A stretch of 64,000 bases of DNA, from NCBI GenBank assembly GCA_012103035.1, contig JAAVLL010000002.1:620001-684000 (forward strand), in the 5' to 3' direction. Shown here piece after piece: positions 44,292 to 54,227 of this stretch. The stretch's first letter is position 1; each line of letters opens with the position of its first letter. The notes beneath the pieces are model-generated. The model saw nothing but the letters and a program-made list of their open reading frames with translations. It was not told where the DNA came from and searched no databases. This DNA is from Brucella oryzae. Its GTDB lineage: Bacteria; Pseudomonadota; Alphaproteobacteria; Rhizobiales; Rhizobiaceae. A program made the position numbers and the translations under genes.

Positions 44292-44787
44292 ATGAAAGCC
44301 GCCCTGAAGCTCGACGCCGTCGATTTGCGTATTCTCGAAGCCGTTCAGGAGAATGCGCGGATCACCGCTTGCCCTGGCGGAAAAGGTCGGGCTTTCTGCA
44401 ACGCCTTGCTGGCTGCGACTGCGCAAACTGGAAGAGGCGGGCATCGTGACCGGCTATCACGCGCGCATTGCCTATCGAAAGATTGCCCCCATTGCGCATG
44501 TCATTGTGCAGATTACGCTTGGCAACCATCGCCAAAGCGATTTTGACAGGTTCGAGAGAGCCATCACAGCTATTCCTGAAATAGTGTCCTGCTGGTCAGT
44601 TGGCGGCGGTGTGGACTATTTCCTGATGATCGTGGCGCGCGATATCGACGGTTATCAGCGCCTGATTGACCGTCTTCTGGACCAGAACATCGGCATCGAG
44701 CGCTATTTCACTTATATCGTGACCAAACTGGTCAAGGACGAGAAGGCGAATGCACCCTTGGCCTTGTTCAAGGATGTCGTTAATTAG
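44292..44787 (+). CDS. Lrp/AsnC-family regulator of the ectoine cluster (about two missing bases)
   Basis: The ~166-residue protein starts MKAALKLDAVDLRILEAVQE. The HTH is restored near 44365-44375 by two single bases (ENARITRLALAEKVGLSATP), followed by CWLRLRKLEEAGIVTGYHAR. The C-terminal ligand-binding domain is APIAHVIVQITLGNHRQSDF and SCWSVGGGVDYFLMIVARDI, ending FKDVVN. An AsnC-type gene (asnC/doeX) accompanies ectoine catabolic genes in many Proteobacteria and is thought to activate them in response to pathway intermediates. It lies between divergent eutB and the rightward aldehyde dehydrogenase gene, so it can control both. Confidence 0.83.
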
Positions 44788-44904
44788 CCCAAACAGACTG
44801 TCTGGCTTTTCAATTTAGTCCAATCCATCCGTTCGTTGAGATGTCTTTGGTCCGAATCCCGAGCCATCCTGTGACAAACTTCTTCCTGAATTGGGAGAAG
44901 AACA

Positions 44905-46399
44905 ATGAATGCCGTTCTGGATCATCCGATACAACATGACGGGCTTGGCAGGCTTCGCGACAAGCATCTTTTCGCGAACTTGGCTATGTCGACAGGCGCT
45001 GGGTAGCAGGAGGAAAGGCTGAAACCTTCGCCGTTCTCGATCCTGCAACCGGCGGGCGGCTTGCGCGCGTGGCCAGTCTTGGCGAAGCGGAAACGACGCT
45101 TGCGATCGATGCTGCGGCAAGGGCGTTCCCGGCCTGGCGCAATCAGTTGCCGCAGGAAAGAGCTGCAATTTTACGCCGCTGGTTCGAGCTGGTTATGGCA
45201 AACCGCGAAGACCTCGCATTACTGATGACGCTGGAGCAGGGTAAGCCGCTGGCGGAATCGCGCGGCGAGATCGACTATGGCGCAGCCTTCATCGAATGGT
45301 TTGCCGAAGAGGCCAAGCGGCTCAATGGCGAAACCATACCGAGCCATCTGCCTAACGCCGAGATGCTCGTGCGCCGCGAGGCGCTGGGCGTCGTTGCGCT
45401 TGTTACGCCGTGGAATTTTCCGAACGCCATGATTACCCGCAAGGCAGCCGCGGCGATTGCCGCCGGTTGCCCGGTCGTCGTGCATCCGTCTTCCGAAACA
45501 CCGCTGTCCGCGCTTGCCTTGGCTGAACTGGCCGAGCGTGCCGGAATGCCTGCGGGCATATTCAATGTGGTGACGGGCAAGGCCGCGCCAATTGTCGATG
45601 CATTGTGCCGCGATGAGCGCGTACGGGCGCTGAGCTTCACCGGTTCAACCGAGATCGGCAAGCTGATCGCCGCCAAATGCGCAAACACCATGAAACGGCT
45701 AGTCATGGAACTCGGCGGGCATGCACCTTTGATCGTCTTTGATGACGCCGATGTCGACCGGGCGGTCGATGTGGCCATGGCCGCAAAATTTGCGACCTCC
45801 GGTCAGGACTGCCTTGCTGCAAACCGTATCTTTGTCCAGCGCGGGATTTTGAAAGCCTTTACCGAGGCGTTTGCGGTGCGCATTGCGGCGCTGAAGGTCG
45901 GTAACGGGCTTGATCCCGATATCGAGATCGGGCCTCTGATGCATAGCCGCGCGGTCGACAAGGTCGACGATCATGTGCGGGACGCTGAGCAGCGGGGCAG
46001 TAAGGTGCTCGTCGGTGGCAAGCGGCTTGGAGAAAATACTCTGCTCTTCGAGCCTACATTGCTGGTCGATGTACCGGACGATGCGGCGATCATGCATGAA
46101 GAGACTTTTGGACCAATCGCTGCCGTCACGGTTTTGATGATGAAGACGAAGCCATAGTGCGTGCCAATGCGACACAATACGGCCTCGTTGCCTATGTCGT
46201 AACGGCAAACGGCGCTCGGCAGCTCCGCATGGGACGTGCACTTGAATATGGAATGGTAGCCGTCAACCGCGCGAAGATCACCGGCGCACCGATCCCATTT
46301 GGCGGCTGGAAACATTCGGGCCTTGGCCGTGAGGGCTCCCATCAAGGCATCGAAGCCTTCACCGAACTCAAATATCTCTGCATCGATACCGCCGCGTGA
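44905..46399 (+). CDS. Succinate-semialdehyde-type aldehyde dehydrogenase of the ectoine cluster (two frameshifts)
   Basis: The ~498-residue enzyme starts MNAVLDHPIQHDGLGRLRDK behind GGGAGAAG. Shifts near 44982 (repaired LFRELGYVDRRWVAGGKAET) and 46135 (repaired FDDEDEAIVRANATQYGL) are single missing bases. ALDH landmarks are VALVTPWNFPNAMITRKAAA, the general-base glutamate in RLVMELGGHAPLIVFDDADV, the nucleophile in TSGQDCLAANRIFVQ, and EETFGPIAAV. The usual lysine of the cofactor motif (VVKPA-x-E-T-P) is histidine here (VVVHPSSETP). The sequence is closest to the GabD/SSADH branch, which in ectoine clusters oxidises a semialdehyde on the route to aspartate. Confidence 0.85.
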
Positions 46400-46428
46400 A
46401 AGCATGGCCACAGGAAAGGAACATACTT

Positions 46429-47859
46429 ATGTTGAACAATAGCAATGAACTTACTGCCTGGGATCGGGATCATTTCTTTCACCCCTCCACCCATATGGGC
46501 ATGCATGCGCGTGGTGAAACGCCAACGCGGGTGCTGGAAGGCGGTGAGGGGTCTATATCGCCGATGTGAACGGTCGCAGGAGCCTTGATGCCTTTGCGGG
46601 TCTTTATTGCGTCAATGTAGGTTATGGCCGCACGGAAATTGCGGATGCGATTGCCGAACAGGCGCGCAAGCTTGCCTATTATCATGCCTATGTCGGTCAT
46701 GGCACGGAAGTGTCCATCACGCTCGCCAAGATGATTATCGACCGCGCGCCCGAACATATGAGCCGCGTTTACTTTGGTCTTTCGGGTTCGGACGCGAATG
46801 AAACCAACATTAAGCTGATCTGGTACTACAACAATATTCTGGGGCGCCCGGAAAGAAGAAGATCATTTCACGGTGGCGCGGATATCACGGTTCGGGCATC
46901 ATGACGGGCAGCATGACCGGGCTTGCAACCTTCCACAACGCATTCGATCTGCCGCGCGCGCCAATCCTGCATACGGAATCGCCCTATTACTTCCGCCGTG
47001 CGGATCGCTCGATGAGTGAAGAGCAGTTCTCGCAACATTGCGCTGACAAGCTTGAGGAAATGATCCTTGCAGAAGGTCCGGATACAATTGCAGCCTTCAT
47101 TGGGGAGCCTGTTCTGGGCACAGGCGGTATTGTGCCGCCGCCGACCGGCTATTGGCAGAAGATTCAGGCCGTTCTTGATCGCTATGATATTCTGCTTGTT
47201 GCCGATGAGGTCGTTACAGGTTTCGGTCGTCTTGGCAGCATGTTCGGTTCCGATCACTATGGTATGAAACCGGACCTGATTACCATTGCCAAGGGCTTGA
47301 CTTCGGCCTATGCACCGCTTTCCGGGTCTATTGTATCGGACCGTATGTGGCAGGTGCTGGTTCAGGGATCGGACAAGATGGGGCCAATCGGCCACGGCTG
47401 GACCTATTCCGCCCATCCGATCTGCGCAGCAGCAGGCGTCGCCAATCTCCAGCTTATCGATGAACTGAAGCTGGTTGAGAATGCTGGTTCCACAGGTGCT
47501 TATTTCCGCAAGGCGCTGCAGGATGTCCTTGGCGATCACAAACATGTCGGCGAAATTCGTGGTGAAGGGCTGATGGCGGCAATCGAATTCGTGGAAGATC
47601 GAGACGACCGCAAGTTCTTCGACCCATCGCTGAAAATCGGTGCGCAGATTTCAACGGCGCTCCTGGCCAATGGTGTGATCGGACGCGCCATGCCGGAAGG
47701 CGATATTCTGGGATTTGCGCCGCCACTTTGCCTTACGCTTGAGGAGGCAGACAAGGTTGTTGCGGCTACGAAAAGGCGATCGATACCGTTTTGCTTGAGC
47801 CACTGTCCCCGGGGCGTGTCTTCCGGGACTATTTCCGTCAGGGTGACAGATGCAACTAG
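46429..47859 (+). CDS. Class III aminotransferase of the ectoine cluster (about three frameshifts)
   Basis: The ~477-residue PLP enzyme starts MLNNSNELTAWDRDHFFHPS. Breaks near 46552 (repaired GGEGVYIADVNGRRSLDAF), 46860 and 47772 (repaired ATKKAIDTVLLEPLSPGR) are each one missing base. Class III landmarks are VNVGYGRTEIADAIAEQARK, FIGEPVLGTGGIVPPPTGYW, ILLVADEVVTGFGRLGSMFG with the cofactor aspartate, and ITIAKGLTSAYAPLSGSI with the PLP lysine. In ectoine catabolism such an enzyme (DoeD/Atf) transaminates L-2,4-diaminobutyrate to aspartate semialdehyde. It is the last gene of the rightward catabolic unit. Confidence 0.86.
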
Positions 47860-48111
47860 GTGACCAATCCGCCTGATGGATCGTTCATCACAAGATTTCA
47901 CTTGCGTTGGTATGTGTCACCTTGCGGGCGGTAGTCAATCGGAGGCCGGAGTCGATGGAGTCCCGATTTCCGGATCTGTCTGTCCGTTGCCTCTCAGACA
48001 TAAGGCGTCGGATTTGCAGCGGCCTTTTCTTCGTTTGCAAAGCTTGGAAATGACCTTGCCGAACCCTTTCCTGCCGCCATATGTGTCAGTAAGCATTGAG
48101 AAGCGGTTCCT

Positions 48112-48466
48112 ATGACAACAATCGACTTGAAGCGCATTTATGAGGCTCCTTCACCAGACGATGGTTACCGTGTGCTTGTAGACCGTGTTTGGCCGCGCGG
48201 TATGACGAAGGAAAAAGCGGATGTAGATCTTTGGGCCAAAGATATTGCACCATCGACCGATCTTCGTAAATGGTTCGGCCATGATCCCGAAAAATGGAAT
48301 GATTTTCAAAAAGTATCGCGAGGAACTGGAGGGAAACAAGCAAGCGCTGAAGGATTTGATCGCCACTGCCAAGGCAAGGGGTGGCCGACTGACGCTGCTA
48401 TACGGCGCGAAGGACGTAGAGCATAATCAGGCCGTCGTCTTGCATGAGTTCATGCAAACTCTGTAG
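48112..48466 (+). CDS. DUF488 (YeaO-like) protein (one frameshift)
   Basis: The ~118-residue protein starts [20 protein letters not shown]. The family signature [20 protein letters not shown], then [20 protein letters not shown], is complete. A shift near 48310 is repaired by one A ([20 protein letters not shown]), and the C-terminus is [20 protein letters not shown]. YeaO-like proteins are small cytosolic proteins of uncertain function, and a metal- or substrate-binding role has been proposed. It stands alone between the ectoine cluster and a region containing a decayed receptor gene. Confidence 0.8.
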
Positions 48467-48519
48467 GCAACTTCGAAATAGTACTGGGGCTGCGGCATCC
48501 TGCGATATTTTGCATTAAG

Positions 48520-48690
48520 ATCAGCCAGTGTAATTTTCAAGAGCGCTTTGCGCCCTTCACCAGAGCTGCAAATATAAATATCCTGACATCTGCGACATGG
48601 TTCTTGTCGAACAGATTGGTGACGTTGAGGACGACATCCTAATTGTCTTCCTTGTAATCGAGCTTCAGATCGACAAGAGCTACTGCTGGC
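48520..48690 (-). pseudogene. Remnant C-terminus of a TonB-dependent siderophore receptor
   Basis: Reverse-strand translation gives VALVDLKLDYKEDN, an in-frame TAG, then DVVLNVTNLFDKNHVA, and after a one-base shift DCQDIYICSSGEGRKALLKI. This is the characteristic last barrel strands of FhuA/FoxA-like receptors (NLFDK, cysteine pair, GEGR). Only ~55 codons remain, the final aromatic strand is altered, and no upstream receptor sequence precedes it, since the GST stop lies 30 bases away. The stop codon is a substitution (probably TGG to TAG), not a homopolymer loss. It appears to be a true gene relic. Confidence 0.7.
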
Positions 48691-48719
48691 ACTCATCGTG
48701 AGTCAGATCGAGGTGGGTG

Positions 48720-49372
48720 TCAGTCTCTACCTTCTTCAGGTGCTCCCAATGGAAATAGCTGACGAAACGGTCGTGCCTCGTCGAGCGCACGGGCATAACT
48801 CGGTCGCGCAAGCGACGTTTGCGGTAGGCCCAAACGTTGGTGAATTTTTGGTATGGCATAGGTCCAATCTGCATAGAGCAGGGATGGTGCAGCAGCGCAA
48901 TCGGCAAGGCTGAAATCATCGCCAGAGACCCACTCGCGTCCATCCATATGCCGGTCCAGAAATGTGTAGGCTGTATCGAACGCCGCTCGCCAGCGATTGC
49001 CGCCGTCGTCATGTTCACGACCAAGCGCAATATAAACAAGACGTTGTTGCGGATAATTTATGTAGTTATCGAAGAACCGATCCCACATTCGCACATCCGC
49101 ACCGACAATAGGATCCGACGGGATCAATTGCTTGGTCTGGGGTAGGCGGCTTCGAGATACTCGATGATACCTGTCGCTTCAAATATCAGTTTTCCGCTGT
49201 CCGTTAGAACTGGAAATTTACCGAAAGGCCAAAGTGCAGCGAACTCGCTCGCTATCGGTTCAGTACCGTCGAGTATTTTTGCTTCGAAGGCTATATCCTT
49301 TTCATAGAAGGCTGTTATCGCTTTCTGGCAGTACGATGAGAAGGGATGAAGGTAGAGTTTCAAGGTCATCAT
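48720..49372 (-). CDS. Glutathione S-transferase family protein (one frameshift)
   Basis: The ~218-residue protein starts MMTLKLYLHPFSSYCQKAIT behind GGGAGGACG. The thioredoxin-like N-terminal domain includes PFGKFPVLTDSGKLIFEATG (cis-proline and glutathione-binding E-A/S motif) and IIEYLEAAYPRP. A shift near 49140 is repaired by one A (PRPKQLIPSDPIVGADVR). The helical C-terminal domain has RHMDGREWVSGDDFSLADCA with the conserved N-cap aspartate and ends QLFPLGAPEEGRD. It is a cytosolic detoxification-type GST with unknown electrophile. It is not in an evident operon. Confidence 0.83.
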
Positions 49373-49401
49373 CGTCCTCCCAGACAGATGGCATATGAAC
49401 T

Positions 49402-50751
49402 TCAATCACTATTGGCGCGATAGTCGGCACGATTAATGCCATGGCGCTGCATCTTATCGTAAAAGGTCTTTCGCGGAATGCCGAGCGCCTCGATTGTTTC
49501 CTGAACATTGCCATTGTGGGCAGCAAGCGTTTCGCGGATAAGGCTTTCTTCATAGCGCTCGAGCCGTTTGGGGAGGGTTCTAGATCGCTAGCCATTGGCT
49601 GTGACGAATGTGCCGGCTTGGCAACGCGCCAAGCGCCACGCGGTCGGCGAAATGCGCCAGTTCGCGAACATTCCCTGGCCAGTTGTGGTTCATTAGATGG
49701 CGGTGTGTGGCGGCATCGATTACCGGCATATCGCGGCTGAAGCGCCTTGAAGCCCGCGTCAGAAAATGTGCGAAAAGCAATGGAATGTCGTCCCGCCTTT
49801 CTCTAAGCGGGGGATGGAAAGAGTGACCACATTCAGCCGGTAATATAGATCTTCACGGAAGTCACCTCTCTGGACGCGATCGCCAAGATCGATCTTCGCG
49901 GCCGCCACGACGCGCAGATCAATCGGGCGAACCTCATTCGTACCGAGTGGAGTGATTTCTCGCATTTCGAGGACGCGCAGCAGTTTCACCTGTGTAGCTG
50001 CAGGCATGCTTTCAATTTCATCCAGAAACAGCGTGCCACCACTTGCATGTTCGATACGCCCTAGCCGTTTTTCTGGCTCCGGTGAACGCGCCTGCTTCGT
50101 GGCCGAATAATTCGCTTTCAATCACCGTTTCGGGCAATGCTCCACAATTTAGCGCCACAAAATTGCCTTTGCGGCGACGGCTCCAATCATGCAGCAACTG
50201 CGCCACGACTTCCTTGCCACTCCCAGTTTCGCCTGCCACCAGAACATCGACATCCGTGTCAGCTATATCGCGCAAAGTTCTGCGCAGATTTTCCATCGCA
50301 GGTGTCTGTCCAATCAGCGGCAGCTCGCCTTCTACATTATCGGCGGCTTCACGCAGCGCGCGGTTTTCAAGGATCAGCTGTCGCTTTTCCCAAGCGCGGC
50401 GGATGCTGTGGACGAGCCTGTCGGCTGCGAACGGCTTGGCAATGAAATCATATGCGCCGTTCTGAATGGCCTGCACGGCCATTGGAATATCACCGTGACC
50501 AGTAATCAGGATTACAGGCAGGTCTGGGTCAATCGCTTTGATCCGAACAAAAACTGGAGACCATCGATCTGTGGCATCCGCACATCGGTAACGATGATGC
50601 CCTCATACTCGGACGTAACACTATTCAAAGCATCTTGGGCGTTTGAAAAATCAGCAACGTCGAAACCCGCAAGTTCAAGGGTCTGGCGGGTGGCTCGGCG
50701 AAGCGCCTTGTCGTCATCGACAAGAATGACCGACGGTGACTTATCCATCAT
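49402..50751 (-). CDS. dctD: Sigma-54-dependent response regulator DctD (about four frameshifts)
   Basis: The ~450-residue regulator starts [20 protein letters not shown] and has the receiver phospho-aspartate in [18 protein letters not shown]. The AAA+ domain carries Walker [10 protein letters not shown] and the sigma-54-contacting GAFTGA in [13 protein letters not shown], then [20 protein letters not shown]. The Fis-type HTH at the C-terminus is [20 protein letters not shown]. Breaks near 50545, 50080, 49800 and 49600 are repaired by one base. The start overlaps the dctB stop (ATGA). DctD activates dctA from an upstream palindrome at the -24/-12 promoter in response to C4-dicarboxylates. 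Both sites are present at 52643-52747. Confidence 0.92.
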
Positions 50752-52604
50752 GCTTTTCTCAGTTCAATGCGGAACGACGTGCCCATGGTGCTGCTTTCCG
50801 CGGATATGGTTCCGCCATAGTCGGTGACGATCTCCTTGACAATCACAAGGCCGAGGCCGAGCCCTTTTCCTTTGATGTGTTGAAGGGAGAAAACAGATTG
50901 TCGCGAATATGTTGTGGCATACCCGGTCCGTTATCGGAGACTGTTATGATGACCTTGCTGTCGCTTTCGTGAGTGCGAACTTCTATACGCCCATTACTCT
51001 TTTTGAATCAAGCGCTTCCAGCGCATTCTGGAACAAATTTATGAAAACCTGCTCCAACCTGATCGAGTGGCCGACTACCCGAATGTCAGACGGTGGTAAC
51101 TCGATGTCGAGTTGGTCCATACGTCCGGAAAAACGGCTTCGTAACAATACGAGTGCGCCTGAAATGACTTGACGGAGCGAAATCGGTTCGGAGGGAGAGC
51201 GGCCTTTTCTCGCGAGTGCTTTCAGATCACCTGTGATTGTGCCGATACGATCTGTCAGCAAGGCGATTTCGTTGAGGTTTTCAGCTGCGTCTGAAAGGCG
51301 TTTCCTTTCGATGAAAGTTTTTGCGTTGTCTGCATAGGCACGAATGGTTGCAACCGGCTGGTTGATTTCATGAGCTACCCCGCCGCCACTTGTCCCATAA
51401 TGGCAAGCCGGTTGGCATGAACGAGATCTTGTTGCACACCTTGCAGCATTGTTTCGGTGCGGCGGTGATCGCTGATCTCGGCTTGCAGTCTGTCGCGTGC
51501 CAAACTGAGATCGCGGGTGCGTTCTTCAACGCGTTCTTCCAGTTCTGCCTGCGTACGACGGGCATCGGCAATGCGTGCCACGATCTTTTGTCTGCGCCTC
51601 AAAAGCAGTCCGCCGACCATCGCAGCAGCTGCCAGGGCGATGAAAGCGAACAAACGGGCTTCCCGTATGGCCGCAGGAATTTGCGGGCGAATTGGCGCAA
51701 GACTGTACATCTGCCAAGGGGTGGACGGTACAGCCGAACGGATAGCAAGAAAATCGGTATTACGGGCATTACCGGGCAACAACGCATCAATGAGCAGAAC
51801 ATCGTCGCCATCAATCGATTTCACCGACAGTGGTAAAGGACCCAAGGAAGCATCACCGAACTGGAGGCTGTCATGGATGGATTGAAGCTGTTCCTGGCCG
51901 ATTGAACCAATGGTCATGAAGCGCCACGAAGGCAGGCTTGTGATCAGTACGATATTGCGCTCATCCGTTACGAAGGTCGGTCGCCCGGCATTGTTCCAGT
52001 CACTCTCTAGGCGGTCAAATTCCAGTTTGACGACGATCACGCCGAGCGGACCGGTCGGGCCATCGATGCGACGGGATATATATAGACCGGGGCGATTGCT
52101 GACATTGCCGAGCGCGAAATATTCAGCAGCACCATTCTTCAATGCATCGTGAAAATAGGGACGAAACTTATAATCGTTGCCGACAAAGCTGACTGGTCCG
52201 CGCCAGTTGCTGGCAGCAATAGCAATGCCATCCATGCCCACAAGGTAGATGACAGCTGCCTGCGTGCCTTCAGCCAGCGTTTCGAGTTTTTCGTTCAACG
52301 GATTGATCGTTGCGGATGTTTTGTCCTGTAGCGCCGTTTCCAGCGCCTCATCCTTGGATAGCACCAGAGGCAGCGCACGCTGCTTGTCGAGAACGGCGCG
52401 CAACAAAGCAGTGTTGAGGTTCGCATCGATCCTTGCCTGTTCGCTCAGTGCGAGGACGGCTTTGTCTCGCGCTATATCGCCGACAACCCAGAAAGCAAGC
52501 GCGAAAGCTACAGCCCAAAACAATCCAAACAACGCCCAGGTCCGGCGGTTGGAGTGTGTGGAGTGGGCGTGGATGTCCGCGGTTGAAGGGTCTAAACTCA
52601 TCAT
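50748..52604 (-). CDS. dctB: C4-dicarboxylate sensor histidine kinase DctB (two frameshifts)
   Basis: The ~619-residue kinase starts [20 protein letters not shown]. The first membrane helix ([20 protein letters not shown]) and a second near residue 310 ([20 protein letters not shown]) flank a periplasmic PAS-like sensor domain. A coiled coil leads to the phospho-histidine box [20 protein letters not shown], restored by one base near 51375. The ATPase domain has [20 protein letters not shown] and [20 protein letters not shown], with a second break near 51000. It senses dicarboxylates, possibly through contact with DctA, and phosphorylates DctD. Confidence 0.92.
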
Positions 52605-52642
52605 CCTATTGTGCATTAATTCACACACATTAGGAACAGGAT

Positions 52643-52660
52643 TGTGCGGATAACCGCACA
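52643..52660. promoter_or_regulatory. DctD upstream activating site
   Basis: The 18-bp palindrome TGTGCGGATAACCGCACA has 7-bp arms around ATAA. It lies 72 bases upstream of the -24 element of dctA. It closely resembles the published Rhizobium DctD-binding sites with the TGTGCGG...CCGCACA arms. It also lies just upstream of the divergent dctB start, so it could influence both transcripts. Confidence 0.8.
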
Positions 52661-52731
52661 TTTTTCAGATTTAATTACCGTATCCAGTAATAAATATAAT
52701 AAAACAATATGTTATGTAAATTTCAGCGAAC

Positions 52732-52747
52732 TGGCACGGACATTGCA
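52732..52747 (+). promoter_or_regulatory. Sigma-54 (-24/-12) promoter of dctA
   Basis: TGGCACGGACATTGCA matches the consensus TGGCACG-N4-TTGCA exactly, including the invariant GG and GC dinucleotides spaced by ten bases. It is 98 bases upstream of the dctA start codon, with the DctD palindrome further upstream. This is direct evidence for RpoN-dependent expression of dctA. Confidence 0.92.
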
Positions 52748-52844
52748 ATCAATACCGTCAACAGCGGCTCGATCCGCTGGAGTTTGAGACTGAAAGGCTC
52801 GGGAGGTTGGACGAAGTTCCATGCTGGGCCACACGGAGGACATC

Positions 52845-54176
52845 ATGATTGCAGTGTCGACAGGTGCGGCCGCCGAGCCGCGCAGCCCAATCCCTTTTAC
52901 AAGCATCTTTATGTGCAGGTATTGGTGGCCATTGCTGCCGGTATTCTGCTTGGCCATTTTATCCAGAACTAGGCACGCAGCTGAAGCCGCTTGGCGATGC
53001 GTTCATCAAACTCGTGAAGATGATTATCGCGCCTGTTATTTTCCTGACCGTCGCTACCGGTATTGCCGGAATGACCGATATGAAGAAGGTCGGTCGCGTT
53101 GCTGGCAAGGCAATGATCTACTTCCTGACATTCTCGACGCTTGCCCTGATCATCGGGCTAATCGTTGCGAATGTTGTGCAACCGGGGCTGGAATGCATAT
53201 CGATCCGGCTTCGCTCGATCCGAAAGCGGTTGCGAACTACGCCGCCAAGGCACATGAGCAGAGCATCACTGGCTTTCTCAGCAACATCATCCCGACGACG
53301 ATTGTCGGTGCATTCGCGGACGGCGACATTCTACAGGTGCTGTTTTTCTCGGTCCTGTTCGGTATCGCGCTGGCTCTGGTCGGCGACAAGGGCAAGCCTG
53401 TCACCGATTTTCTTCATGTTCTGACCGCACCTGTTTTCAAACTGGTTGCGATCCTCATGAAAGCTGCTCCGATCGGTGCGTTTGGTGCCATGGCATTCAC
53501 CATCGGTAAGTATGGCATTGGTTCGATTGCCAATCTTGCGCTCCTGATCGGCACATTTTATTTCACCTCGCTGTTATTTGTGCTTGTTGTTCTGGGAGCG
53601 GTCGCTCGTTACAATGGTTTCTCGATCATTGCGCTTATTCGTTATATCAAGGAAGAGTTGCTTCTGGTTCTGGGGACGTCATCTTCAGAAGCGGCGCTTC
53701 CCGCGCTTATGGATAAGATGGAGAAGGCGGGCTGCAAGCGTTCAGTTGTCGGCCTCGTCATTCCAACCGGTTACTCGTTCAATCTCGACGGCACCAATAT
53801 TTACATGACGCTGGCCGCACTTTTCATAGCGCAGGCGACGGATATTCCACTGTCACTGAGTGATCAGATTCTGCTTTTGCTGGTGGCGATGCTCAGTTCC
53901 AAGGGTGCTGCCGGCATCACGGGTGCAGGTTTCATCACGCTGGCCGCCACATTGTCTGTCGTGCCAGCCGTTCCAGTAGCGGGTATGGCCTTGATCCTTG
54001 GTATCGACCGTTTCATGTCGGAATGCCGGGCTCTGACCAATCTCGTTGGCAATGCGGTGGCAACCATCGTCGTGGCTCGTTGGGAAAACGAACTCGATAC
54101 TGACAAGCTCGCTGCAGCAATGAATGGAGCGCCTCTTATTACGGATATTGTTCCACAGCTGGAACCTGCCGAATAA
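52845..54176 (+). CDS. dctA: C4-dicarboxylate transporter DctA (two frameshifts)
   Basis: The ~443-residue carrier starts [15 protein letters not shown] after an ACGGAGGA ribosome site. Breaks near 52970 (repaired [20 protein letters not shown]) and 53190 (repaired [18 protein letters not shown]) are single missing bases. It belongs to the DAACS (glutamate/dicarboxylate:cation symporter) family, with helical hairpin motifs [20 protein letters not shown] and the substrate-binding [20 protein letters not shown]. The C-terminal motif [20 protein letters not shown] is typical. It imports succinate, fumarate and malate with protons across the inner membrane. DctBD, encoded divergently, controls it through the sigma-54 promoter. 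Confidence 0.93.
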   Translation: MIAVSTGAAAEPRSPIPFTSIFMCRYWWPLLPVFCLAILSRTRHAAEAAWRCVHQTREDDYRACYFPDRRYRYCRNDRYEEGRSRCWQGNDLLPDILDACPDHRANRCECCATGAGMHIDPASLDPKAVANYAAKAHEQSITGFLSNIIPTTIVGAFADGDILQVLFFSVLFGIALALVGDKGKPVTDFLHVLTAPVFKLVAILMKAAPIGAFGAMAFTIGKYGIGSIANLALLIGTFYFTSLLFVLVVLGAVARYNGFSIIALIRYIKEELLLVLGTSSSEAALPALMDKMEKAGCKRSVVGLVIPTGYSFNLDGTNIYMTLAALFIAQATDIPLSLSDQILLLLVAMLSSKGAAGITGAGFITLAATLSVVPAVPVAGMALILGIDRFMSECRALTNLVGNAVATIVVARWENELDTDKLAAAMNGAPLITDIVPQLEPAE

Positions 54177-54200
54177 TTCACCTCTGGATTGAAGAAAGAC

Positions 54201-54218
54201 GGCCCGCTCCGGCGGGCC
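54201..54218. terminator. Bidirectional terminator between dctA and ndh
   Basis: A 7-bp stem GGCCCGC/GCGGGCC with a 4-base loop TCCG sits between the convergent dctA and ndh stops (54176 and 54230). Flanking AAAGAC on the left becomes a GTCTTTCTTC tail for the leftward transcript, and the rightward tail is ATCTTGCATTT. It probably ends both transcripts. Confidence 0.7.
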
Positions 54219-54227
54219 ATCTTGCAT

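Noticed and set aside
47860..48111. Small rightward frame between the aminotransferase and DUF488 genes
   Set aside because: No recognisable protein or ribosome site; looks like spacer DNA.
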